From an uncultured Treponema sp. (lineage in GTDB: Bacteria > Spirochaetota > Spirochaetia > Treponematales > Treponemataceae), in NCBI GenBank assembly GCA_946186185.1, contig CAMHMJ010000009.1, forward strand, positions 1 to 64,000: a stretch of 64,000 nt of DNA, in the 5' to 3' direction. The notes below the pieces were generated by a model. The model had not been told where the DNA came from, did not search any database, and worked only from the letters and a program-made list of their open reading frames with translations. Below, in pieces: positions 33,643 through 41,770 of this stretch (its first letter is position 1; each line of letters begins with the position of its first letter). Position numbers and translations under genes: made by a program.

Positions 33643-34542
33643 TTATGCCAGAGGAAGCGGATTCTGAGCAGGCAGCAGATCCTCAACTGCATTTCCGCGC
33701 TTGTGACTTGCGGCGCTGAAGAGTTTTGTAAGAAGCTCGTTGCAATTTTCGCTCATGATTTCGTAAAGTTTAGGAATTAAAAGCTGTTTATTTAAGGCAT
33801 CAAGACCTGCGGCACCGGTTTTTGAAGTGAAGGCGAAGACAAAAAGTTCTCCATTATCCACAATACGCTGCATGTACATAACTGCATCGCTTCTTAAGTG
33901 AAGTCCGTGAACCGTAAACTGGATATCAGAAATCTTTTCGTATTCCGCAATCCTGATTCTTCCGATTGGCAGAGTGAAAGAGAAATGACTTATACTTATA
34001 TCATTAAGCTTTCCGGAAATTACTTCTCCCTGTTCCGTGGTAAACTGGAAACTACAGCTGGAAGTACAAACCGCACGAACGTTCTTTCGGCGTCCCATAG
34101 CCTGATTTGCAAAAAGAGTTTTTTCAATAATTCCAAAATTATTCTTTTTCTGATATTCCAGCTGAATACAACCGCACTGAAGCCCCAGAGTGTAAAGATA
34201 GGCATGTTCAATCATTGCCCGTTCAGATGGTGTCTGGCGCTTTGTGTAAAGAACTCCAAAAAGTGCATCCTCATGCTTCAATTTTAAAGTCTGAATAAAG
34301 GAAAGCCACTTGAGATTCTGAATCGGAAAATCAATATTGAAAAACAAAATTGAATCTTTAAAAATTGAAAGAATGATTTCAACCTTTGTTTCCATTGGAA
34401 GGAAAATATCATTATCAATAAAATAACATTCGTAACCCAATGCCAGATACTCCTCAAGAAAATTCTGAGGAATAAGAGAGTGATCCGGCGCTATGAAGAA
34501 TGTTTTTCTGCCCTTAATAATCTCGTCAATGATATTCGCCAT
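33643..34542 (-). CDS. PilZ-like protein with degenerate c-di-GMP motif
   Basis: 299 residues, soluble. The N-terminal half (about 1-145) is an alpha/beta domain without a name that reads like a degenerate response-regulator or receiver-like fold. The C-terminal half contains GRRKNVRAVCTSSCSF (RxxxR type) followed by GKLNDISISHFSFTLP, i.e. D/NxSxx with the final glycine replaced by histidine. It resembles a PilZ barrel whose ligand motif is imperfect. The ATG at 34542 was chosen since a promoter stands 7 nt upstream; a TTG twelve codons earlier overlaps that promoter. Possible c-di-GMP effector. Confidence 0.6.
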   Translation of the reverse strand: MANIIDEIIKGRKTFFIAPDHSLIPQNFLEEYLALGYECYFIDNDIFLPMETKVEIILSIFKDSILFFNIDFPIQNLKWLSFIQTLKLKHEDALFGVLYTKRQTPSERAMIEHAYLYTLGLQCGCIQLEYQKKNNFGIIEKTLFANQAMGRRKNVRAVCTSSCSFQFTTEQGEVISGKLNDISISHFSFTLPIGRIRIAEYEKISDIQFTVHGLHLRSDAVMYMQRIVDNGELFVFAFTSKTGAAGLDALNKQLLIPKLYEIMSENCNELLTKLFSAASHKRGNAVEDLLPAQNPLPLA

Positions 34543-34549
34543 ACAGTTA

Positions 34550-34578
34550 AATATACTCCAAAATTTGCGAAAAATCAA
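34550..34578 (-). promoter_or_regulatory. Promoter of the PilZ-like gene, leaderless arrangement
   Basis: Minus strand: TTGATT (34573-34578), 17-bp spacer, TATATT (34550-34555), then 7 nt to the ATG at 34542. A GGAG lies in the spacer, too far upstream to act as ribosome-binding site. Confidence 0.6.
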
Positions 34579-34673
34579 AAGATTTTTTTACTGGAACCAT
34601 GACCAAGAGCGGCTTCTCGGCAGGCTTGTTTCGGCCGCCTGCCCTTCCCATTACAAAAACAGAAGCGTCTGCT

Positions 34674-35903
34674 TTAGATAAAGTGCTTGATTCCGTGGTG
34701 TTCGATAAGTTTTGTCTTTACCGCAACAATATAGCTTCCAAACATCGTAGTAAGAACATCAAAGGCGGCGGCAAAGGAACAGATTATCGGAGCAGCCGGC
34801 TTTACAAGAAGATATCCGGTTTCAAAACCGCGGCTGTAGAGCGTACAGAGAATCGTAAGGGAAATAAACGCACCCCCTGACGGGAAGCTTCCCAGAAGGA
34901 AAGAAAGTGCAAAGGATGTAAAGAAAATCCAGATTACATCGGTGAAAGGAATCGTCAGACTGGAATAACTTCTCCAGATTACGATAAAGCTGACCGTTGT
35001 AACCAGAGCTGAACCGCCCCGGGCAAAAATCGTGAAAAGCGGATGGGTCACGCCGTTGATTCGGCGGCGGATTCCAAGACTTTCCTTTCCATGACGCATA
35101 TTAAGCTGAAGAACCAGGGTGCTGTCTCCGCTGAAAAAAGCCGTTACAATAGAACAGATTGAAGCATAAAGAATCTTGTACGGATGCGGATCGTGGCACA
35201 GATAGCGGATAATCAGTGGATAGATGATTCCCGCAACAATAATCAAATCTACAAGAAGGATTATAATAAGTGGAGTAAAAACGCCGCTGGCAATTATTCC
35301 CCGGAACTCAATGGTCCAGGAGGTAAGAATTGCAACCATTCCCACAGAAAGAAATTCCGTAAAAATTACGCTGATATTGTACATCAGCTTGGAAAGAGAA
35401 TCCGAAAGGGTTGTTATCGGCTTAAAAAGAATCGGATCCGCAGTAGAAGCGGCTCCAATCAAAAGCGCAAAAAACAGGGCCGCCAGCAGGTAAGTTCCGT
35501 TACTCAGGGTTTCAAAGGCTGAATAAGGAAAAATACTTCTTAAAAGATTACCCGCATTCAGGGAAACGCTTTCATTCACGGTTTCTACCGTAATCGGAAT
35601 ACGCGGAAGCTTTACAATCAGAATTGAAAGAAGGCCCACCAAAGTCAAAAGCAGGGATGAAATAACAATTACGCTGAAGGTCCAGATTCCAGTTTTTACC
35701 AGAAGCTTTGTGTCCCTGAGCCTGTTGAATGCAGTAATCGCCGTAAAAAACAGTACCGGGATAACCATATATCGTCCAAAACGAACGGTAATTTCCGTTA
35801 TAAAGGCAATCGCCTCCTGCAGTTTAGGATTTGAAACAGGAAGAACGAGAGCACACAATATTCCAATCAACGCACCAATCAGGTATTTTATCCAAAGCTT
35901 CAT
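34674..35903 (-). CDS. Dicarboxylate/amino acid:cation symporter (SDF family)
   Basis: 409 residues with about eight membrane segments and two re-entrant hairpins. The SDF (PF00375, DAACS) fold is indicated by the FGRYMVIPVLFFTAITAFNRL opening, a serine-containing FSGDSTLVLQLNM hairpin, and the AAAFDVLTTMFGSYIVAV C-terminal part. Such carriers import glutamate, aspartate, dicarboxylates or Ser/Thr with Na+ or H+. The usual NMDGT motif of helix 7 is not recognisable, so substrate and coupling ion are uncertain. AAAAGGA precedes the ATG. It lies 22 bp downstream of glmS, so it may be co-transcribed. Confidence 0.8.
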   Translation of the reverse strand: MKLWIKYLIGALIGILCALVLPVSNPKLQEAIAFITEITVRFGRYMVIPVLFFTAITAFNRLRDTKLLVKTGIWTFSVIVISSLLLTLVGLLSILIVKLPRIPITVETVNESVSLNAGNLLRSIFPYSAFETLSNGTYLLAALFFALLIGAASTADPILFKPITTLSDSLSKLMYNISVIFTEFLSVGMVAILTSWTIEFRGIIASGVFTPLIIILLVDLIIVAGIIYPLIIRYLCHDPHPYKILYASICSIVTAFFSGDSTLVLQLNMRHGKESLGIRRRINGVTHPLFTIFARGGSALVTTVSFIVIWRSYSSLTIPFTDVIWIFFTSFALSFLLGSFPSGGAFISLTILCTLYSRGFETGYLLVKPAAPIICSFAAAFDVLTTMFGSYIVAVKTKLIEHHGIKHFI

Positions 35904-35925
35904 ATTTTTTCCTTTTCCAGATTAT

Positions 35926-37752
35926 TTACTCAGTTGTAACGCTCTTTGCAAGATTTCTAGGCTGGTCTACATCCCGGCCAAGCTCTTCTGCACAGTAAAG
36001 GGCGAAAAGCTGGCAAACTGCAACCATCGGAAGAGCGTAGAAGGCTGAATTTTCAACCTTTGGAACCGGAATGAAATCTTCGCACAGTTCTTCAAGTTCT
36101 TTGTCGCCTTCAACGCCGATGGCAATTACAGGACCTTTTCTTGCCTTAATTTCCTTGATATTGGAAATAACCTTTTCCCTAAGGAAATCGTCAGTTACAA
36201 GGAAAACACTAGGTGTCTTTTCGTTTACTAAAGCCAATGGACCGTGCTTGATTTCCCCGGAAGCAAAGGCTTCGGCATGAATGTAAGTAATTTCCTTGAG
36301 TTTAAGGGCACCTTCAAGGGCAATCGGATACATAAGTCCGCGTCCAAGGAAGAGGAAGTTCTCGCTGTGGCAGTATTTTTTTGCGATTGCCTTAATTTTG
36401 TCCTTCTGTTCAAGAGCCGTTTTTACAAGTCTAGGCTGAGCCTGAATATTCGCAATAAATTTCATTCCTTCTTCAAGGCTCATGTTTCTCTGGCGGGCAA
36501 ATTTAAGGGCAAGAAGGTAGTAGATTATCAGAGTGTTCGAGAAAGCCTTTGTTGAAGCAACGGCAATCTCCGGGCCTGCGTGGATAAATGCACCGCCGTC
36601 AGAATCCCGGGCAATTGTAGAGCTTACAACGTTACAGATTCCGAATACTTTTCCGTTCTTTTCGTGGATTTCCTTCATTGCTTCAAGAGTATCTGCCGTT
36701 TCACCGCTCTGGCTTACAGCAAGGAAAATGTCATCCGAGTTCACAATTGGATTTTTGTAGCGGAACTCGCTTGAGAATTCAGAGAAACAAGGAATTCGGG
36801 CGTATTTTTCAATCAAAAGTCCGCCGAACATACTTGCGTAGTAAGAGGTTCCTGCGCTGATGGCAGTAATTTTCTGAGTTTTAGCAAAAATCGGGTCTTC
36901 AAATCCACTGAGTTTGGCAGTTGCGGCATTCAAATCAATTCGTCCTGCAAAAGCCCGCTCGATGCTTTCCGGCTGCTCGTTGATTTCCTTTTCCATGTAA
37001 GTTTTGTAGCCGCATTTTTCGGTTTCTTCAGCAGTAATAGTTACTTTTTTAACCCGGTCCTGCCATTCATCGTCTTCTGCAAATTTCAAGCCGGTTGGAG
37101 TTACTTCAACGATATCGCCGTCTTCAAGATAGATTACGCGGCTGGCATTTCCTGCAATGGCAAGAACATCGCTGGCAATGTAGTAGGTTCCTTCAGAAAT
37201 TCCGATTACAAGAGGGCCGCCTCGTTTTGCAGCAATAATCTTGTTCGGTTCGTCTGTGCTTGTAATTGCAAGGGCGTAAGTTCCCACAACTTTTTTAAGG
37301 GCATTCTGAACGGCTTCAAGAAGATTTCCCTTGTAGCATTTTTCGATTAAATTTGGAATTGTTTCAGAGTCAGTTTCGCTGGCGAATTTTACGCCGTCTT
37401 TTTCAAGCTGAGTCCGCAATGTCTGGAAATTTTCGATAATTCCATTGTGAACAACGGCGATTTTTCCGTTATTCGAAAGGAAAGGGTGCGCATTCTGATC
37501 AGTTACAAGTCCGTGAGTTGCCCAGCGGGTATGTCCGATTCCCCAGACACCGCTCAAGTCCTTTGGAAGAACTCCAACCAGCTGAGAAAGTTTTCCTGCC
37601 TTTTTATATAGAAAAAACTGAGGTTTTCCATCGACTATCTTTCCAACTACAATTCCCGAAGAATCATATCCTCTGTATTCAAGTTTACTGAGTCCTTTTA
37701 CAAGATAAGGAACTGCATTATCTGAGCCAACGTATCCAACGATTCCACACAT
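35926..37752 (-). CDS. glmS: Glutamine--fructose-6-phosphate aminotransferase (isomerizing)
   Basis: Makes glucosamine-6-phosphate for peptidoglycan and other aminosugars. I start at MCGIVGYVG because Cys2 must become the N-terminal nucleophile of the class II glutaminase after Met removal. The 608 residues match the family. The glutaminase domain contains GHTRWATHG and the SETDSETIP region. Two SIS domains follow (ISAGTSYYASMFGGLLIEKYA and FLGRGLMYPIALEGALKLKEITYIHAEAF), and the C-terminus ends DVDQPRNLAKSVTTE, where the terminal DxPRNLAKSVTVE motif is diagnostic. No glmS ribozyme is evident in the 119 bp upstream. The start codon lacks a close ribosome-binding site. Confidence 0.97.
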   Translation of the reverse strand: MCGIVGYVGSDNAVPYLVKGLSKLEYRGYDSSGIVVGKIVDGKPQFFLYKKAGKLSQLVGVLPKDLSGVWGIGHTRWATHGLVTDQNAHPFLSNNGKIAVVHNGIIENFQTLRTQLEKDGVKFASETDSETIPNLIEKCYKGNLLEAVQNALKKVVGTYALAITSTDEPNKIIAAKRGGPLVIGISEGTYYIASDVLAIAGNASRVIYLEDGDIVEVTPTGLKFAEDDEWQDRVKKVTITAEETEKCGYKTYMEKEINEQPESIERAFAGRIDLNAATAKLSGFEDPIFAKTQKITAISAGTSYYASMFGGLLIEKYARIPCFSEFSSEFRYKNPIVNSDDIFLAVSQSGETADTLEAMKEIHEKNGKVFGICNVVSSTIARDSDGGAFIHAGPEIAVASTKAFSNTLIIYYLLALKFARQRNMSLEEGMKFIANIQAQPRLVKTALEQKDKIKAIAKKYCHSENFLFLGRGLMYPIALEGALKLKEITYIHAEAFASGEIKHGPLALVNEKTPSVFLVTDDFLREKVISNIKEIKARKGPVIAIGVEGDKELEELCEDFIPVPKVENSAFYALPMVAVCQLFALYCAEELGRDVDQPRNLAKSVTTE

Positions 37753-37871
37753 AGCAAGACCGGAAAAATCCGCCTCCAAAGAAAAATATTACAGAGTATT
37801 ATATAAAAAAAGAGCGTTTAAAAAAAGGGGCTACAGGCTGCTACAAGCTGCGAGCCGCAGTCAAAAGTTAC

Positions 37872-39854
37872 TTAAATCGAGGCAATCAGAGAAAGAGGTG
37901 TAAGGGAAAAATCCGGCTCTGCTTTTTTTGAAGCATTTGCGTGAACCGAACAGGCTGTGCAGGCCGCATCCAGCGGAGAATACCCCTGCGCCAGAAGAGA
38001 TGCACAAAGGCCGGCAAGAACATCACCGCTTCCCGCCTTTGCCAGGGCCGAAGTTCCGTCGCTTACGATGCGCACCTGACCCCGGTAAAAAATATAATTT
38101 ACCGCACCCTTGGAAAGAAGCACCATATTTGGAATTACAGATGCAATTTTTTGAGCCCAGCCAAAGCGGTTTTCAATAAAGTCAGCAAGTGATGGCGCTT
38201 CGGAGGGTGTCTGCCACCTCTGAAAAGTCTGTGTTTCCGGCTTCAAAAGCGGTTCTCCAGACGAAAGCGGTTCCTCCGCCGCAGACAAATCTGCCGGGGT
38301 AGCCGGCTTTTCTTCACTGAACAGCCCCAGTCTGCCTGCAAGCTCAAAAAGCTCCTTCGGATGGGGCGTTAGAATCACACGGTTCCCTGACAAACTGCCA
38401 GATGCACCAGCACAACTTCCGCAAAGCTCATTTAATTCTTCAAGAAATGCCTTAAGAGCTTCGTAATAAAAGAAATCAGCGTCTAAAACCAGGGCACGAT
38501 TGTTTTTTGCATGCCCCGAAGACACAGCGCTTCCTTCCGCACGGGCATTTCGTGCCGACGCTTCATTTCCGGCCTTTAGAAAGGGCAGAAGCACTTCTTC
38601 AGCGGCCTTTCTTAAAAGCTTCTGGTTCCGGCCAAATCCGCTTCCTGCAAGAATACAGTTACAGGTTTCCGGAACAAAAGAAGAAACCATGATTTCAGGG
38701 GAGATTTTAAAATTTTCCGGTCTGATGGGAAAACAGGAAGCCTGTCCAAAAGAATTTTCATGGTGATTTCCAGCCCGGCCATCAGCTTCACAACCATCAT
38801 TGCCGGCAGCATCACCCACCTGCATAAAGGCGGTTACCAGAGAGCTGAATCCGGCACCAAGTTTCAGGGCTGCCTCGGAGGCAATAATACCGGCGCCCAT
38901 TTTTTCACCTGCAAGAACAGCAACATGACCGTAATTTCCCTTATGACTCGAAGGCTTGTTTCTGTAAGGCAGGATCTGGTCTTCCCTCTCAAAAAGCAGG
39001 GCATCCGCTTTCATGCCGCTTTCAAAAACAGAGGCGCTTACCCCCAGGTCTGCCACACGGATTTTTCCCGTAAAATCCTTTGCGCTGTCAGTAAAAAGGG
39101 AAGTCTTAAGAACTCCCATGGTAACGGTATAATCCGCCTTAAAGGCAATTTTTTCACCGCTATGAGGGGAGCGGGAACAGACTTTTCCCTCTGAATCAAT
39201 TCCGCTTGGAATATCACAGGCAATACGGACAGCCGGCAACGAGTTGATTTTTTCAAAAAGATGCGAAATTTCGTCTGAAAGAGAACCCTTAAATCCGGTT
39301 CCGTAAAGACAGTCTATAATGATATGAGGTGGATTTTCTTCAAGTTCCGGGACTGTAGAAAAGCCGGAAACAAAGTCTGCAGAAGAAACAATTTTAACCC
39401 CGACAGACTGTGCCATCAGAAGCTGCCCTTTTCCTTCTTCCGTCCGAAGATTTCCGTCCCTGCTGAAAAGAACAACAGAGACTTCTACGCGCCCGGCAGA
39501 GCCAGTTCCTGCAAGTTCGCCAGAACCAGCAGATTCACCGGAACAGTCAGCGCCGGCAGAACCAAAGCCTGCTATTCCGCCGGCAGTTCCGCAAGCGCCA
39601 GAAACTCCTCCTGTGCCAGCAGTTTTTCCATAAATCCGGCGGGCAAGAGCAAGCCCGTCTGCGCCGTTATTCCCGCTTCCGCACAGAATCAGAATGCGGG
39701 GATTTTTAACTGATGAATATTTATTTTCAAGCACTTCAAAAACAGTTTTTTCAAGGCAGGCGGCAGCATTTTCCATCATTATAAATTCCGGAAAACAAAA
39801 GCGCCGCTTTACCTCTGCTTCAAGAGCACCTGAATTACAATATACGGCTTTCAT
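37872..39854 (-). CDS. nnr: Bifunctional NAD(P)HX epimerase / dehydratase with large insertions
   Basis: Repairs hydrated NAD(P)H. The N-terminal YjeF_N epimerase domain (about 1-265) contains MMENAAACLE, LCGSGNNGADGLALARRI and CDIPSGIDSEGKV. The C-terminal ADP/ATP-dependent dehydratase of the ribokinase-like fold (about 280-660) contains NKPSSHKGNYGHVAVLAG, VILTPHPKELFEL and AKAGSGDVLAG with the catalytic Asp. At 660 residues it is well above the usual 500. The excess is low-complexity Ser/Gly/Ala stretches, one near 80-120 inside the first domain and others within the kinase domain. It starts 3 nt after the exported-protein gene at 39858. Confidence 0.93.
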   Translation of the reverse strand: MKAVYCNSGALEAEVKRRFCFPEFIMMENAAACLEKTVFEVLENKYSSVKNPRILILCGSGNNGADGLALARRIYGKTAGTGGVSGACGTAGGIAGFGSAGADCSGESAGSGELAGTGSAGRVEVSVVLFSRDGNLRTEEGKGQLLMAQSVGVKIVSSADFVSGFSTVPELEENPPHIIIDCLYGTGFKGSLSDEISHLFEKINSLPAVRIACDIPSGIDSEGKVCSRSPHSGEKIAFKADYTVTMGVLKTSLFTDSAKDFTGKIRVADLGVSASVFESGMKADALLFEREDQILPYRNKPSSHKGNYGHVAVLAGEKMGAGIIASEAALKLGAGFSSLVTAFMQVGDAAGNDGCEADGRAGNHHENSFGQASCFPIRPENFKISPEIMVSSFVPETCNCILAGSGFGRNQKLLRKAAEEVLLPFLKAGNEASARNARAEGSAVSSGHAKNNRALVLDADFFYYEALKAFLEELNELCGSCAGASGSLSGNRVILTPHPKELFELAGRLGLFSEEKPATPADLSAAEEPLSSGEPLLKPETQTFQRWQTPSEAPSLADFIENRFGWAQKIASVIPNMVLLSKGAVNYIFYRGQVRIVSDGTSALAKAGSGDVLAGLCASLLAQGYSPLDAACTACSVHANASKKAEPDFSLTPLSLIASI

Positions 39855-39857
39855 CAG

Positions 39858-40358
39858 TTACTTCGTAAAAAGTGCGCCCAGTTTAAAGTTTGTTCCGTCA
39901 CCGTCGTTCGGAAGATTTATACTCTGAATCTTGATTGCTTTTCCGCCTTCCTGCAGATTGTAGGTCAAAATCCAGGTACCGGTGCTTTCCCCCGCCCTTC
40001 CGCCAACATCGGTAATCTTGAAGGTGATTGTATGAGAAGTAGCCGTAAAGGTTCCGGACCACTTTGCGTTCTTACCATTAGTTTTCTGGGTAACTGTCAT
40101 TGAACCGTTCTGGCGGCATTCAACCGTCGTCTTTGATTTTCCGTTTTTACAGGTCCATTTTCCGTAGCATTCCGGAGTTGTAGCTTCCTCGTAAATCTTC
40201 TTTCCTGCATCAGAAAAGAATTTTCCGGTTTCAGTAAGAGCTTTTTTACCCTGCTCTCCGATTTCCTGCCATTCAGAATCGTTCTTACTCTTTTTTGCAT
40301 AAACCGAAGCTGAAGCAATTGCGGCAACAAGAATAGAAATTGCAATAATCTTTTTCAT
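39858..40358 (-). CDS. Small exported protein of unknown function
   Basis: 166 residues: signal peptide (MKKIIAISILVAAIASASVYA), a helical stretch with QGKKALTETGKFFSDAGKKI, then a beta-rich domain (about 60-160) starting YGKWTCKNGKSKTTVECRQNG and a TGTWILTYNL strand, similar in flavour to lipocalin-like 'GTW' domains. The start at 40358 was chosen for AGGAG five nt upstream. Its leader contains a GGAAGCAGC/GCTGCTTCC hairpin also found before the InlB-repeat lipoprotein gene. The nnr gene follows after 3 nt. Confidence 0.72.
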   Translation of the reverse strand: MKKIIAISILVAAIASASVYAKKSKNDSEWQEIGEQGKKALTETGKFFSDAGKKIYEEATTPECYGKWTCKNGKSKTTVECRQNGSMTVTQKTNGKNAKWSGTFTATSHTITFKITDVGGRAGESTGTWILTYNLQEGGKAIKIQSINLPNDGDGTNFKLGALFTK

Positions 40359-40372
40359 AAATACTCCTAAGA

Positions 40373-40393
40373 GGAAGCAGCTGTGCTGCTTCC
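40373..40393 (-). promoter_or_regulatory. Leader hairpin upstream of the exported-protein gene
   Basis: Minus strand GGAAGCAGC-ACA-GCTGCTTCC, 9-bp stem, ending just before the AGGAG ribosome-binding site. The same core occurs at 46666-46698 upstream of another exported-protein gene. Confidence 0.6.
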
Positions 40394-40519
40394 CTGATAG
40401 ATTGTAAGCCGTTAAAAAAATTGCGAAAGCAATTTTTAGGCTGTCCTTTATCAAAAGTTCGACATTCAAACTGTATTTCAATATACCACAGAGTCAGCCA
40501 AAAATCCAATTAAAAGAAA

Positions 40520-41470
40520 TTAAAAGAATATCAGGCCGGCAATTCCAAGAGGAATCAGGTAGCAGGCGAACCATTCAAGCTTTCCTTTTTTGATAATTTT
40601 CATCAGAAGGAAAAGGGCGATGTAGCCGAACACAAAAGCTGCAAGACAGCCAAAAAGCATAGGAAGAACCTGAATTTTTGCTGCAACATCCTGACCCCGA
40701 AGTTCAAGATAATCTTTGAGAGTCAAAAGGAAAGCGCCCAGAATTGCAGGAATTGAAACGATGAAGGAATATTCGCCGGCGGCATCCCGTGGAACCTTGC
40801 AGAACTGAGCTCCCGCAATGGTTGAACCGCTGCGGCTGATTCCAGGAAGAGTTCCCACACCCTGCATTGCTCCGATAATCAGAGCCTGAAGCCAGGTAAG
40901 ACCTTCAGATTTTTTACAGGAAGCGGAAGCTGCCGTTTTATCAGACGCCCCCTCCGCCGCAGAACCAGCCTGCCCTTCTTCACCTTCAGGCTGTTCAGTA
41001 ACAGCACAGTCTTTTGCACGCTTTTTTTCCATAAATGAAGAAAAGAACAGAAGACAGGCAGTAACAATAAAGCCTGCGGCAGTCACCTTAAGCGGCATCT
41101 CCGGAATAAGCTTGCTTGTCACGATTCCGATAACTGCCGTTACAAAGCTTGAAATGATTACCGCAATTATGGTTTTTCGCCCCTTCTCTTCCGAACCACT
41201 CAACAGGTCTTCCGGATTATCAAAGTCCTCCGGAGAAGGTCGGCGGAAAATCCATCTGAAAAGCACACAGAAAAGCCGGGCAATTTTTTTTCTGAAAAAA
41301 ATACAGACCGCAACAAGAGTTGCAATATGAAGCATTACATCATAAAGAAGAGGAACATCCTCCAGCCCAAAAAGATGCTGGCATACCGCAAGGTGCCCGC
41401 TTGAAGAAATAGGAAGAAATTCCGCAATTCCCTGAAGAATTCCAAGAATAACGCTCTGAATTACTGTCAT
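40520..41470 (-). CDS. uppP: Undecaprenyl-diphosphatase
   Basis: Membrane enzyme recycling the C55 lipid carrier for peptidoglycan. Signature motifs are GIAEFLPISSSGHL near residue 15 and GTLPGISRSGSTIAGA in the second half, with about eight helices. The 316 residues exceed the usual 270 because of a hydrophilic loop near 145-185 rich in Glu, Gly and Ala. The ATG at 41470 is preferred because GAGGTC stands 4-9 nt upstream; an ATG four codons earlier overlaps that ribosome-binding site (TTTATGAGGTC). The same decoy pattern occurs at 5297. Confidence 0.94.
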   Translation of the reverse strand: MTVIQSVILGILQGIAEFLPISSSGHLAVCQHLFGLEDVPLLYDVMLHIATLVAVCIFFRKKIARLFCVLFRWIFRRPSPEDFDNPEDLLSGSEEKGRKTIIAVIISSFVTAVIGIVTSKLIPEMPLKVTAAGFIVTACLLFFSSFMEKKRAKDCAVTEQPEGEEGQAGSAAEGASDKTAASASCKKSEGLTWLQALIIGAMQGVGTLPGISRSGSTIAGAQFCKVPRDAAGEYSFIVSIPAILGAFLLTLKDYLELRGQDVAAKIQVLPMLFGCLAAFVFGYIALFLLMKIIKKGKLEWFACYLIPLGIAGLIFF

Positions 41471-41502
41471 AAAAGACCTCATAAAATAAAGTATATCGTC
41501 AA

Positions 41503-41708
41503 TAAATTCGAGTTATATGAATTCTACTTCAAAATTGGCTACCGGTCGCGTCCTGCGGGTCAAAACCGCGCGCTAGCGCGCTAAACGCTGTTTGTGGCAA
41601 AGGAACTCATTAATTGCCGCTTTCGCGGCAGCCACAAACAGAGTTTTTTTGCCCGCATTCCGCTACCCTCCCGCCAATTTTGCATTATATTTGCAAACTC
41701 GAATTTAG
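41503..41708. repeat. Palindromic structured element, copy D (full length)
   Basis: Close to copies A and C: ends TTCGAGTTATATG and AAACTCGAATTT, stems CAAAATTGGC/GCCAATTTTG, TGCGGG/CCCGCA, palindrome GCGCGCTAGCGCGC, TGTTTGTGG/CCACAAACA, tip TTGCCGC/GCGGCAG. It lies between uppP and the chemoreceptor gene, immediately upstream of uppP. Confidence 0.9.
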
Positions 41709-41770
41709 GAGTACGTTATTCTATTCTATTTCGACAGTCAGGGCAAGAATCGCATTACACAGAGTTCGCT

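Noticed and set aside
37753..37871. glmS ribozyme upstream of glmS
   Set aside because: The 119-bp gap is too short and lacks the conserved core; no double-pseudoknot pattern is visible.
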